Positions 29,505 to 38,485 of a stretch of DNA of 64,000 nt are shown here, piece by piece; positions within the stretch are counted from its first letter, which is position 1; each line of letters opens with the position of its first letter. The translations under genes and the position numbers were made by a program. The notes beneath the pieces were generated by a model. That model was not told the origin of the DNA. It did not search any database and saw nothing but the letters and a program-made list of their open reading frames with translations. Origin of the DNA: Bacillus methanolicus (GTDB taxonomy: Bacteria; Bacillota; Bacilli; Bacillales; Cytobacillaceae); contig NZ_PNFF01000001.1 in NCBI RefSeq assembly GCF_028888695.1, positions 2,179,501 through 2,243,500 on the forward strand. The letters run 5' to 3'.

Positions 29505-29572
29505 ATATTATCACACCTTCGATTGTTAAGGAAACATTAATTTATGACTCTGTTTATAATCCCGCTTTCGAA

Positions 29573-29585
29573 GTGGTCAGACCAC
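29573..29585. promoter_or_regulatory. Candidate GntR/FadR-type operator at ytsJ
   Basis: A perfect palindrome, GTGGTC-A-GACCAC, about five bases downstream of the predicted transcription start of ytsJ. Binding there would block transcription. Confidence 0.6.
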
Positions 29586-29597
29586 ATTAGCCTCTTT

Positions 29598-29627
29598 ATC
29601 ATATATCACAACTTTATTAGCTGTAAA
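29598..29627 (-). promoter_or_regulatory. Candidate SigA promoter of ytsJ
   Basis: Minus strand TTTACA (29622-29627), 18-base spacer, TATGAT (29598-29603), starting right after the dnaE stop codon. Confidence 0.55.
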
Positions 29628-29629
29628 GA

Positions 29630-32600
29630 TTATTTCCTCAAGATAACATTGCTCTTGCCCAAAAAATCTTTCAGTTCATTCAGACATTCTTCCGACGGAT
29701 CGATTCTGTCTCCGTCAGACAGCAATACGGTTTTTTCAATCCGATCGTAATAAAGAACAATTCTTGTTTTACCTTTATATTTCTGAATGATCGATTTTAA
29801 AATTTGCAGCTGTTCAGGCGACTGCTTTTCTGTTTTGATTTTTAAATATAAAGTAGGACCTTCTTTTTTCAATCGGTCTTCAATATGGCGGATATCCTTT
29901 GCATTTTGAATAATGAACTGCATGTTTCCTTCGCGTTCTTCAAGCTTTCCTTCAAACAGTAAAATACTCCCTTGTTTTAAAAGCCCGCCGATTTTTTTAA
30001 AAGGGGCAGGAAAAACAACCCCTTCAATTTCCCCGCTCGGATCGCTTAAAGTCAAAAACGCCATCGCTTCGCCTTTTTTTGTCCTAATTCTTTTTAGATC
30101 TGTAATATAGGCGGCAATAGGCACGGACCTGCTGCCGGGAGCCAATTCTGCCAGCTGTTTTATTCCTGCTCTTTTCAGAAGATCTTCATATAAAGAAACA
30201 GGGTGTTTTGATAAGTAAAAGCCTAATACTTCTTTTTCAAATGCAAGTTTGTCTTCTATGTTGATGGGATCCACCTGCATATATTTTGGTTTCAGTGAAA
30301 ACTCTTCCTCTGCAAACAAATCAAATTGATTCGTGTCATCAGGTTTTACGAGCTGGGCATGTTCCATTGCAATATCAATTGTGGCAAGCAAAACGGCCCG
30401 GTCTTGTCCAAACTCATCAAAACTTCCCGAATGAATGAGAGCTTCAAGAGTTTTTCGATTAACCGCCTTTGGAGATACTCGCAAACAAAAATCAAATAAA
30501 TCATCAAACCGTTTTGTTCTTCTTGCTTGAAAGATTTCCTTTAATGCCGCTATTCCTACACCTTTAATACTTGCGAGGCTGTAGCGGATTGCCCCGTTTT
30601 CGACTTGAAACGAATAACCGCTTTTGTTTATTGAAGGCGGGAGAATCTTCATGCCCATTTGCTTTAATTCGCGAACATATTGCGCGATTTTTCTTTCATT
30701 TCCGGAAACAGATGTAAGAAGGGCCGCCATAAAATGAAGCGGATAATGTGCTTTTAAATAGGCAAGTTGATAAGCGATAATGCTATATGCAACTGCATGG
30801 CTCCGGTTAAATCCGTAATTGGCAAATTTAACAATCAAATCATAAATTTGATGAGCCGTTTGTTCGCTGTAGCCTTTACTTATCGCCCCTTTCACAAAAT
30901 GATTCCGTTCTTTATCCAGGACATCGCGCTGTTTTTTTCCGACAGCGCGCCGAAGGAGATCCGCTTCCCCGAGAGAAAAACCTGCCATTTTTGAAGCAAT
31001 CTGCATAATTTGCTCCTGATAAACAATAACGCCGTACGTGTTTTTTAAAATCGGCTCAAGATCCGGGTGCGGATACTCTATTTTTTGACGCCCGTGCTTC
31101 CGATCGATATAAAGCGGGATATTTTCCATTGGACCGGGGCGGTAAAGGGCATTAACCGCAACAATATCTTCAAAGCTCGTTGGCATTAAGCGGGTCAGCA
31201 CTTTACGCATTCCCTCTGATTCAAGCTGAAAAATTCCTGTTGTATCTCCCCTGCTTAATAGCGCAAAGGTTTTCGGGTCATTCAAAGGAAGGTCGTGAAT
31301 ATTCACCTTTGTTCCTGTTTTTCTTTGAATGGAACCAATAATTGCTTCAATTAACGATAAATTTCTTAAACCGAGAAAATCCATTTTTAACAACCCGATG
31401 TCTTCAAGATGTTCCATTGAATACTGGGTTAAATAAACTTTTTCATGGCCGCTCTGGATCGGGATGACATTAATGAGCGGCTCTTCGCTTATGACAACTC
31501 CGGCAGCATGTGTTGATGTATGCCTCGGCAAGCCTTCCAGCTTCAAGGCTGTTTCAAACAGTTTTCGATTATAGTTCGATTCATTCACAAACGTTCGAAG
31601 CTGTTCTGATTCCTTGTATGCATCCTTCAAACTGACTCCCAGCCTTGATGGAATCATTTTTGAAAGCCTGTCCAATTCTTTTGTATTAAGGCCAAATACC
31701 CTTCCCACGTCTCTGAGCGCCGCCTTAGTCGCCATCGTTCCAAATGTAATAATTTGCGCAACATGAAATTCGCCGTATTTATCCACAACATATTCAATTA
31801 CTTCATCGCGGCGGTTGTCAGGAAAATCAATATCGATATCAGGCATGGAAATCCGTTCGGGATTCAAAAACCGTTCAAAAAGCAGCTGATGCTTAATCGG
31901 ATCAACATCTGTTATGTAGAGAACATAAGCCACGATTGAGCCGGCTGCAGATCCCCTGCCAGGCCCTGTTAATATTCCCCGGTCGCGGGCAAACTTCATA
32001 AAATCCCACACAATCAGAAAATAATCACTGAATTTCATTCTCTTAATTACGCCGAGCTCATACATTAAGCGTTCTATATGCTCTTGTGTTTTATTCTTAT
32101 ATCTCTCGTTCAAACCTTGCAAACAAAGCTTTTCAAGATAACTGTCTGCCGTTTCGCCTTCCGGCACCGGATACTTCGGCAAAAATTGTTTATCCATTTC
32201 AATAAAAACATTGCATTGTTCAGCAATATGGATCGTATTTTCCAACGCATCGGGATATTCATAAAATAACTCTGTCATTTCTTCTGCTGTCTTAAAATAA
32301 AATTGATCGCTGCCGAGCTGTTCGCGACCCTCATCCTGAAGTTTTTCACCATTTTTGATTGCCAGCAGACATTCGTGGGCAAATGCATCTTTCTGCTCTA
32401 AGTAATGGACACGATTTGTAGCAACAATCCCGATTCCGGTTTCTTCCGTAAGACTTGCCAGTTTCGGAATCAATTCCTGCTCGGGCTTGATCCCATGGTT
32501 TTGCAAGCTAATATAGAAAGAATTTTCTTCAAATAGACCTGCAAGAGATAGTGCTGCCTGCTTCGCTTTTTCCGATTCATTATTTAGTAAATAGTGTTCA

Positions 32601-32995
32601 ATTTCCCCTTCCATCCCAGGCGTCAATGCAAACAGTCCTTCTGCATAATGCCTGAGCCACCTAATCGGAATTCCTTGTGGAGATTTCGTTTGAACAACAC
32701 TTGTTATTTTTAATAGATTTTGAAATCCGGTTTGATTTTTTGCCAATAACACAAGCGGAAAAGAGCTTGATTCAGTTAGTTCGCTTAAAACATCCACTGT
32801 CAGCCCTATAATTGGTTTAATCGAATGCTTTACACACTCTTTATAAAAAGCAACAGCGGCATACATGACATTGCGGTCGGTTAATGCCACTGCCGGAAAC
32901 CGCTTGTTTTTTGCTTCGCTGACCAATTGTTCGATCGTAATTGTGCTGGTGAGAAGACTGAATGAACTATATACATGAAGGTGAATAAATGACAT
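29630..32995 (-). CDS. dnaE: DNA polymerase III subunit alpha DnaE
   Basis: The second replicative polymerase of Firmicutes, which extends RNA primers before handing over to PolC, and is also error-prone in repair. The 1121-residue protein has the N-terminal PHP domain (FIHLHVYSSFSLL), the C-family polymerase core with PDIDIDFPD and GPGRGSAAGS, a helix-hairpin-helix (IKGVGIAALKEI) and a C-terminal OB fold (FLTLSDPSGEIEGVVFP). I use the ATG at 32995, with AAGGGTG eight bases away; a GTG three codons earlier overlaps that site. Divergent from ytrH. Confidence 0.97.
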   Translation of the reverse strand: MSFIHLHVYSSFSLLTSTITIEQLVSEAKNKRFPAVALTDRNVMYAAVAFYKECVKHSIKPIIGLTVDVLSELTESSSFPLVLLAKNQTGFQNLLKITSVVQTKSPQGIPIRWLRHYAEGLFALTPGMEGEIEHYLLNNESEKAKQAALSLAGLFEENSFYISLQNHGIKPEQELIPKLASLTEETGIGIVATNRVHYLEQKDAFAHECLLAIKNGEKLQDEGREQLGSDQFYFKTAEEMTELFYEYPDALENTIHIAEQCNVFIEMDKQFLPKYPVPEGETADSYLEKLCLQGLNERYKNKTQEHIERLMYELGVIKRMKFSDYFLIVWDFMKFARDRGILTGPGRGSAAGSIVAYVLYITDVDPIKHQLLFERFLNPERISMPDIDIDFPDNRRDEVIEYVVDKYGEFHVAQIITFGTMATKAALRDVGRVFGLNTKELDRLSKMIPSRLGVSLKDAYKESEQLRTFVNESNYNRKLFETALKLEGLPRHTSTHAAGVVISEEPLINVIPIQSGHEKVYLTQYSMEHLEDIGLLKMDFLGLRNLSLIEAIIGSIQRKTGTKVNIHDLPLNDPKTFALLSRGDTTGIFQLESEGMRKVLTRLMPTSFEDIVAVNALYRPGPMENIPLYIDRKHGRQKIEYPHPDLEPILKNTYGVIVYQEQIMQIASKMAGFSLGEADLLRRAVGKKQRDVLDKERNHFVKGAISKGYSEQTAHQIYDLIVKFANYGFNRSHAVAYSIIAYQLAYLKAHYPLHFMAALLTSVSGNERKIAQYVRELKQMGMKILPPSINKSGYSFQVENGAIRYSLASIKGVGIAALKEIFQARRTKRFDDLFDFCLRVSPKAVNRKTLEALIHSGSFDEFGQDRAVLLATIDIAMEHAQLVKPDDTNQFDLFAEEEFSLKPKYMQVDPINIEDKLAFEKEVLGFYLSKHPVSLYEDLLKRAGIKQLAELAPGSRSVPIAAYITDLKRIRTKKGEAMAFLTLSDPSGEIEGVVFPAPFKKIGGLLKQGSILLFEGKLEEREGNMQFIIQNAKDIRHIEDRLKKEGPTLYLKIKTEKQSPEQLQILKSIIQKYKGKTRIVLYYDRIEKTVLLSDGDRIDPSEECLNELKDFLGKSNVILRK

Positions 32996-33078
32996 GTTTT
33001 TCACACCCTTACTGCTTCTTCTATATCTAATTATAGAACTTCATTTCTGAAAAAGAAAATATGTTCTCATTTTCGCAA

Positions 33079-33160
33079 GGGGTTGATAAATAGTGGGAAG
33101 TGGTCGATATATTCGAAAAGCGGTCGATAAACGATGAAAACTGGATGATAAACCTTTGAA
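33079..33160. repeat. Short degenerate tandem array between dnaE and ytrH
   Basis: About four units of 19-22 bases built on a GAAAAG(C/T)GGTCGATAAA theme (units near 33080, 33097, 33115 and 33136), in the divergent spacer. Confidence 0.55.
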
Positions 33161-33260
33161 ATTCTTGGGACATAAAATGTAAGAAACATATTCATAATAG
33201 TTTGTCCATATGATGAATTACAGGGGTCATTCCAAAAATGAGATAGGGATGGATTTATCT

Positions 33261-33599
33261 ATGAAACAAGAACCGTTTTTTATTGGTCTAATTGAAACTT
33301 ATTTTATTGCTCTCGGAGTTTTGCTTGGAGGCGCGTTAATCGGCGGAATGGCTGCATTTTTAACAGGGAAGCCCCCGTTGACAGAAATCTACCGTATTGC
33401 CACTTCTATTCGAATATGGGCCATTATTGCAGCGATTGGCGGAACATTTGATACTGTGTACAGCTTTGAGCGGGGTTTGCTTGATGGAGAAACAAAAGAT
33501 ATTTTTAAACAGTTCTTGTTGATTCTTTCCGCACTCGGCGGTGCGCAAACCGGTGCTTTACTCATAAACTGGTTGACGCAGGAGTATATTTCTTCATGA
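33261..33599 (+). CDS. ytrH: YtrH family sporulation membrane protein
   Basis: 112 residues with three membrane helices (FIGLIETYFIALGVLLGGAL, IRIWAIIAAIGGTFDTVYSF, FLLILSALGGAQTGALLI). YtrH and YtrI are sporulation membrane proteins made in the mother cell in B. subtilis. I use the ATG at 33261 (MKQEPFFIG), with GGGATGG eight bases upstream, which gives the family length; the longer in-frame start is rejected. The stop overlaps the ytrI start by four bases (ATGA). Confidence 0.9.
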   Translation: MKQEPFFIGLIETYFIALGVLLGGALIGGMAAFLTGKPPLTEIYRIATSIRIWAIIAAIGGTFDTVYSFERGLLDGETKDIFKQFLLILSALGGAQTGALLINWLTQEYISS

Positions 33600-34099
33600 G
33601 AATTCCTCCATACTACCGGCAGACAGGCTGGCAAAGATTTCTCGCAGGTATGGCAATCGGCGGATTTATTAGCTGGACTATTTTTTTATATATTTTCGGC
33701 TCATGGCAGGAGATTCAAAGCAAGGAGATACAGCGGCAGAAAGATGAAATTGTGGATCTAAAGAAGGCAGTGAAGATTTGGCAAGAAGATTTTAATAAGC
33801 TGAATGAAAAAAATCAAGAACAGTTAACTGTTCAAAATTTTAAAGTTAAAATTACAAATTTCGAAAAATATAAACTTGATCTGTTAAGTGTTTCTGAACT
33901 TGAAGAGGGAATAAAAGAGGATATCGATTTGGTTATGGCTAAAGACCTCGAATCCGTTTATAATAACAGGGACTTAATCAAAAAAGTCATTGAAAATAAA
34001 GTATTTATATTAAACGATAAACGATACAAACTGCAAGTAAAAGAAATGATCATCTATACTACATTGGAAATCCAGCTGCAGTTAATTCTGGACGGCTGA
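33596..34099 (+). CDS. ytrI: YtrI family sporulation membrane protein
   Basis: 167 residues: an N-terminal RIPPYYRQTGWQRF segment, one membrane helix (FLAGMAIGGFISWTIFLYIFG, about 16-36), then a coiled coil (EIQRQKDEIVDLKKAVKIWQ) and a C-terminal domain probably outside the membrane. It overlaps ytrH by four bases and is followed by a hairpin element at the convergent junction with nrnA. The pair is needed for normal spores in B. subtilis, mechanism unknown. Confidence 0.9.
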   Translation: MRIPPYYRQTGWQRFLAGMAIGGFISWTIFLYIFGSWQEIQSKEIQRQKDEIVDLKKAVKIWQEDFNKLNEKNQEQLTVQNFKVKITNFEKYKLDLLSVSELEEGIKEDIDLVMAKDLESVYNNRDLIKKVIENKVFILNDKRYKLQVKEMIIYTTLEIQLQLILDG

Positions 34100-34125
34100 T
34101 ATAATACCGGAACTGACTCATGAGC

Positions 34126-34208
34126 AAGGGGCAGCCCCCTCCACACAACATATAAACAATACTAATAAACCATTCTATATTTCTTTGTCGGAGGGGGTCA
34201 AACCCTTA
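34126..34208. repeat. GGTC-type hairpin element A (convergent ytrI/nrnA junction)
   Basis: Arms CCCCCTCC (34135-34142) and GGAGGGGG (34190-34197) with the flanks GGGGCAG and TCAAACCC. The loop includes ACAACATATAAACAA and ATTCTATAT, both shared with element B at 55971-56046. It probably terminates both genes. Confidence 0.7.
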
Positions 34209-34276
34209 TGGCATTGTTAACAAAGTCCCCAGAAGTCTATACTTCAAGACGTGAAAAGGATAAGTAAAGGTCTTTC

Positions 34277-35215
34277 TCACTGGTGCATGCACGCTTGATC
34301 CATATCTTTTAACACTGATTCCTTTTCATCCCATGAGTAAATAGAAGCTCCGGCAGCAAGCGGATGGCCGCCTCCTTTATATTTTCTGGCAACACTGTTA
34401 ATAACAGGACCTTTTGACCGCAGCCTAACGCGAATTTGATCCTCTTCTTCAATAAAAAAGGCCCATGCCAGAACTCCTTCAATATTTCTAAGCGAACCAA
34501 CTAAGAGAGAAGCTTCAGCTGGTCTCACTTTATATTCTTCAAGCAGTTCTTTTGTTAAAACCATTGATGCGACTCCGCTCGGGCGAATATCAAAGTTTTG
34601 TAAAATATACCCGTTCAATTTCACGACATTCGGCTTAAGTTCATACATCTGATCATACAATTCCGTACGGGAAAAACCGTAGCGGATCAATTCGCCGGCA
34701 TAGCCGAACGTTTTTTCGGTCGTACTCGGATAAAGAAACCTTCCGGTATCCCCGACAATTCCGGCATACAAAAGCCTAGCTGCTTTATCTGTCATTTTCA
34801 GACCTTTCTCTTTGCCAAATAAATAAAACTCATAAATCATTTCACTTACAGAGCTTGCATCCGTATCAACCCAAATTAAATCCCCGTACGGGTCCTCATT
34901 CGGATGATGGTCAATTTTTATCAATTTATCACCAAGGTGATAGCGGCTATCACAAATCCTCTCCGTATTTGCAGTGTCGCAAATAATAACGAGCGCACCT
35001 TTGTAAATTTCATCTGGTATCGTATCAAGTCTATTCAGATAATGAAGAGTAGGTTCTTCCTTTCCAACTGCGTAAACGTGTTTCTCAGGATAAGATGCTT
35101 TCAGAATTTCTACCAATCCTCCCTGAGAACCGCAGGCATCCGGATCAGGACGCACATGGCGATGGACAATAATCGTTTCATATTGCTCAATAGCTTCTAA
35201 AATTTTCTCTTTCAT
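34277..35215 (-). CDS. nrnA: Oligoribonuclease/pAp phosphatase NrnA (DHH family)
   Basis: Degrades short RNAs (nanoRNA) and pAp. The 312-residue protein carries the DHH phosphoesterase motifs: HVRPDPDACGS near residue 17, CDTAN near 80, the DHH motif in IDHHPNEDPYG near 105, GIVGDTGRF near 155, and the DHHA1 substrate motif GGGHPLAAGASI near 285. Start chosen at the second of two adjacent ATGs (35215), seven bases after AAGGAG. Called ytqI in B. subtilis. A 39-bp tandem repeat lies upstream. Confidence 0.94.
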   Translation of the reverse strand: MKEKILEAIEQYETIIVHRHVRPDPDACGSQGGLVEILKASYPEKHVYAVGKEEPTLHYLNRLDTIPDEIYKGALVIICDTANTERICDSRYHLGDKLIKIDHHPNEDPYGDLIWVDTDASSVSEMIYEFYLFGKEKGLKMTDKAARLLYAGIVGDTGRFLYPSTTEKTFGYAGELIRYGFSRTELYDQMYELKPNVVKLNGYILQNFDIRPSGVASMVLTKELLEEYKVRPAEASLLVGSLRNIEGVLAWAFFIEEEDQIRVRLRSKGPVINSVARKYKGGGHPLAAGASIYSWDEKESVLKDMDQACMHQ

Positions 35216-35257
35216 CATTTTGCTCCTTAATAAATTGATAATCAAATATTCCAACAC

Positions 35258-35350
35258 TTTAACGCATTAACGTAACGCGGGTCTGGCCCTCAACGATTTA
35301 ACGCGTTAACGTGGTGCGGGTCTGGCCCCCGTTGATTTAACGCATTAATA
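35258..35350. repeat. 39-bp tandem repeat, 2.4 copies
   Basis: Units start at 35258, 35297 and 35336, exactly 39 bases apart. Each begins TTTAACGC(A/G)TTAA and contains GCGGGTCTGGCCC. It lies between the divergent nrnA and ytpI genes. Confidence 0.9.
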
Positions 35351-35454
35351 CATTAAAATATATCGCGCATAAAAAGGACAGCTTCCTGTATAGCATTTCC
35401 CTTACAAAATCGTTACAATAGTAGAAGATTGTCGAAAATGGAGGAATTGAAATC

Positions 35455-35766
35455 ATGCCTGTATTAGTCATTCTAATCATTATGTCTCTTTCTTTCTATG
35501 TATTTTATAAAATTAAATACATTAGGTCCACCCGCCCTGCTGAAAGGCAATGGATTTCAGCCAAATCGAGGATCGCCCTCGGTTTATTTGTTGGGTTGTT
35601 CGGCTTAAATCAACTGTTCCTTTATCACACAACAGTCACCTATATTGTTGCCGCTCTGTTTATCATTGTCGGAGGATTAAGTGTCTGGAGCGGCATAAAA
35701 GCATATAAATTTTTTCTTCCGCACGTTGTCAAAGAAGCTGAAGAGCTTTCAAATAATAAAATTTAA
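35455..35766 (+). CDS. ytpI: YtpI family membrane protein
   Basis: 103 residues with three hydrophobic helices (LVILIIMSLSFYVFYKI, IALGLFVGLFGLNQLFLY, YIVAALFIIVGGLSVWSGI) and a basic loop after the first. A YtpI family member of unknown function, found beside nrnA and ytoI as in B. subtilis. GGAGG lies upstream of the ATG. It converges with ytoI across a hairpin element. Confidence 0.85.
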   Translation: MPVLVILIIMSLSFYVFYKIKYIRSTRPAERQWISAKSRIALGLFVGLFGLNQLFLYHTTVTYIVAALFIIVGGLSVWSGIKAYKFFLPHVVKEAEELSNNKI

Positions 35767-35782
35767 AAGGGACTGTATCATA

Positions 35783-35826
35783 AGGGTCTGACTCTCTCTA
35801 TATGTTGTATTGGAGGAGTCTGACCT
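35783..35826. repeat. GGTC-type hairpin element C (convergent ytpI/ytoI junction)
   Basis: AGGGTCTGACTC pairs with GAGTCTGACCT, apart from a central T-T mismatch and one bulge. The loop TATATGTTGTATTGG is, in reverse complement, the CCAATACAACATATA motif of element B. It fills almost the whole 65-base junction and probably terminates both genes. Confidence 0.7.
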
Positions 35827-35831
35827 GTTTA

Positions 35832-37160
35832 TTAATTTCTGTCAATAAGCTGGCACATCATCATAGCCTTTCCTACAAGCACCCCTTCGTTAAAGACCTC
35901 GACATCGACTTTCCCGAATTTTCGTCCTACTTCGAGAACTCTCGGATAAACCTCTAGCTTGCTTTCAATTTGCACTGGTTTAATAAAATAGGTCGTCATG
36001 TTCTCGACAACTAAATCTCCTTTTTTATAGCTTCTAAGCACTCGGTTTGCAGCTTCCGTAACAATTGTGGTGAATACTCCGTATGAAAGAGAACCAAGAT
36101 GGTTCGTCATTTGCGGTGTTACTTCACAACGGAAAGCATTTTCGCCTTTCGTATTACCCTCGATTAAAGTTAATTGGCTTGTGACAATATCATCGAGCGT
36201 TTCTCCTACCTGTGGCTGCCGTTGTATCATTTGCAGCGCTTTAAGAACATCTTGCCTGCTGATAATCCCTTCAAGCTTATTGCTGTCATCTACAACTGGT
36301 AAGACTTCAATTCCTTCCCAGACCATGATATGTGATGATGAAGCAACACTCGTTTTGCCGCTAACTGTTATCGGATTTTTTGTCATGATTTTCTCAATCG
36401 GCGTTTCCGGTGGATGACCGATAATATCTTTTGATGTTACCATTCCTTGTACCTTCATATTATGATCAACGACAGGAAAACGGCTGTGCATGGTTTCGTT
36501 GTTATATTTATACCAATCTGATACAAGATCACTCATTTTTAAGTATATCGTCTCCGAAAGCGGTGTAAGGATATCTTCTACGAGGACAATTTCTTTTTTG
36601 ATCAGTTGGTCGTAAATAGCGCGGTTGATCATCGTTGCAACGGTAAACGTGTCATAGCTCGTTGAAATAATCGGAAGCTGAAGCTCATCAGCCAGTTTTT
36701 TTACGTCTTCTTCCGTATCAAATCCGCCTGTTATAAGGACGGCAGCTCCAGCTTTAAGGGCAAGCTCATGGGCTTTTGTCCTGTTTCCGACAATTAACAG
36801 GTTTCCTGCCCCTGTATACCTCATCATAGCTTCCAGCTTCATCGCACCGATAACAAATTTATTTAGAGTCTTATGCAAACCGGCCTTGCCGCCCAATACC
36901 TGGCCGTCGACAATGTTTACAACTTCCGCAAAAGTCAGCTTCTCAATATTTTCTTTTTTCTTTCGTTCGATACGAATTGTTCCGACCCGTTCAATCGTGC
37001 TGACATACCCTTTGATTTCCGCGTCTTTGATTGCTCTGTACGCCGTTCCTTCACTTACGTTAAGCGCCTTGGCGATCTGGCGGACAGATATTTTTTCCCC
37101 TACCGGCAGTTCATCAATATAACGCAAGATTTGTTCATGCTTTGTTGCCAAGACCTTCAC
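35832..37160 (-). CDS. ytoI: YtoI, HTH-DRTGG-CBS-hotdog multidomain protein
   Basis: 442 residues with four parts: N-terminal helix-turn-helix (ISVRQIAKALNVSEGTAYRAI, about 24-44), a DRTGG domain (about 70-185; NLLIVGNRTKAHELALKAGAAVLITGG), two CBS domains (about 190-310; HSRFPVVDHNMKVQGMVTSKDI and IEVLPVVDDSNKLEGIISRQD), and a C-terminal hotdog fold (GSLSYGVFTTIVTEAANRVL onward). CBS and DRTGG domains usually bind adenine nucleotides, so a nucleotide-responsive regulator or thioesterase is likely, but the function is not known. Same position as in B. subtilis. Confidence 0.9.
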   Translation of the reverse strand: MKVLATKHEQILRYIDELPVGEKISVRQIAKALNVSEGTAYRAIKDAEIKGYVSTIERVGTIRIERKKKENIEKLTFAEVVNIVDGQVLGGKAGLHKTLNKFVIGAMKLEAMMRYTGAGNLLIVGNRTKAHELALKAGAAVLITGGFDTEEDVKKLADELQLPIISTSYDTFTVATMINRAIYDQLIKKEIVLVEDILTPLSETIYLKMSDLVSDWYKYNNETMHSRFPVVDHNMKVQGMVTSKDIIGHPPETPIEKIMTKNPITVSGKTSVASSSHIMVWEGIEVLPVVDDSNKLEGIISRQDVLKALQMIQRQPQVGETLDDIVTSQLTLIEGNTKGENAFRCEVTPQMTNHLGSLSYGVFTTIVTEAANRVLRSYKKGDLVVENMTTYFIKPVQIESKLEVYPRVLEVGRKFGKVDVEVFNEGVLVGKAMMMCQLIDRN

Positions 37161-37258
37161 CCTTTATTTAAATTTTCCACATATCTATAAGTTAATTATA
37201 AGGTGAATGTCTATTTGAATTCAATTCGATAAAGTAATTAGTGCAAAATATCATTCAT

Positions 37259-37507
37259 TTAATCGTTATAAGAACGGGCTTTCGTTCCTGCCGGTTTTCC
37301 ATGAATCATTCGCTTACCGGTCTTGGCTGTTTTAGGCAAATATAATAAAGCTGTCAAATTTCCGGAAATGACTATGAGAGAAAATGCCAACCAGACCCGG
37401 GCAAAAATCCCCTCAATCCCTTCAGCAAAAACAGATAAATTCGGAACAGCATAATATATCAGGAGTGAACACATTAACAAACAAAGCAAATACCGATTCT
37501 TCTTCAT
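37259..37507 (-). CDS. Small two-helix membrane protein, uncharacterised
   Basis: 82 residues with two hydrophobic helices (about 7-27 and 38-57) and a basic C-terminal tail (KTAKTGKRMIHGKPAGTKARSYND), which suggests a cytoplasmic tail. AGGAGGG lies six bases before the ATG, which supports a real gene. I do not recognise the family. It is flanked by ytoI and ytkL, both on the same strand, and is probably transcribed on its own or with ytkL. Confidence 0.65.
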   Translation of the reverse strand: MKKNRYLLCLLMCSLLIYYAVPNLSVFAEGIEGIFARVWLAFSLIVISGNLTALLYLPKTAKTGKRMIHGKPAGTKARSYND

Positions 37508-37602
37508 CCTTTTCCCTCCTCTTACTGCTTGTTCTATTTTTATGCGAAGGGAAAGGAAAAAAGTAGTCCCATTGTCCGCAGCAATTGAGATCCAGAATGT
37601 AA

Positions 37603-37634
37603 AAAACGTGCGGCTTACATTCGCTGCACGCTTT
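37603..37634 (-). terminator. Terminator of ytkL
   Basis: Minus-strand GCGTGC...GCACGT stem with a 14-base loop followed by six T residues, just after the ytkL stop. Confidence 0.6.
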
Positions 37635-37641
37635 TACCTAA

Positions 37642-38322
37642 TTAGAGTTCAATTGCTTCCCCTGCACGAAGGACTTTTCCGCTTACACCTTCTAGCAAGT
37701 CAATAAATTTTTGCGGATCCTGCTTGATCGGTGGAAACGTATTATAATGGATCGGAACCACTGTTTTTGCATTGAGCAATTTTGCCGCATAAGCCGCATC
37801 CTCAGGCCCCATAGTAAAATTGTCGCCGATTGGCAAAAATGCGAGATCAATCGGATGGCGCTCTCCAATCAGCTTCATATCTGAAAACAAGGCCGTATCT
37901 CCTGCATGGTATACCGTCTTTCCTTCAGCCATAAAAAGAACGCCGGCAGGCATTCCGCCGTAAATAATTTCGTTATTTTCCGTAATGATACCGGTTCCAT
38001 GGAAAGCCGGAGTCAATTTAACTTTGCCAAAATCAAATTCATATGCTCCCCCAATATGCATTGCATGAGTATTCAAACCTTGCCAGCTTAAATATGTAGC
38101 TAATTCAAAATTTGCGATAACAAGAGAGCTATTTTTCTTTGCAAGTTCGATTGTATCCCCAACATGATCACCGTGGGCATGAGTGATAATAATTACATCA
38201 GGCTTGACATCATCTGCCTTCAAATCAGTTAAATCATTTCCAGAAATAAATGGGTCGATGAAAATTGTTTTTCCATTCGTTTCAATTTTTACAACAGAAT
38301 GGCCGTGGTAAGAGACCTTCAT
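37642..38322 (-). CDS. ytkL: YtkL, metal-dependent hydrolase of the UPF0173 (beta-lactamase fold) family
   Basis: 226 residues with the metallo-beta-lactamase signature [11 protein letters not shown] near 50-60, a His in FHGTG near 109, an Asp in [11 protein letters not shown] and a terminal His in [10 protein letters not shown]. Homologues are UPF0173 proteins; the substrate is unknown. I use the ATG at 38322 ([13 protein letters not shown]), since an earlier ATG overlaps the AAAGGAG ribosome site. Divergent from the M24 peptidase gene. Confidence 0.9.
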   Translation of the reverse strand: MKVSYHGHSVVKIETNGKTIFIDPFISGNDLTDLKADDVKPDVIIITHAHGDHVGDTIELAKKNSSLVIANFELATYLSWQGLNTHAMHIGGAYEFDFGKVKLTPAFHGTGIITENNEIIYGGMPAGVLFMAEGKTVYHAGDTALFSDMKLIGERHPIDLAFLPIGDNFTMGPEDAAYAAKLLNAKTVVPIHYNTFPPIKQDPQKFIDLLEGVSGKVLRAGEAIEL

Positions 38323-38485
38323 TTTTACCATCTCCTTTCAAAGTTGCTTTTAACATTATACTACATTAGATATTCAATTCGTTCTTTTCACTTCTCTCTA
38401 TACCCAAAATGGCAGTGATTTAAAAGTTTACTTTCATGCCGATTTTTTGCTAATCTCTAATCATGAACATATTTAGGAGGTAAAA

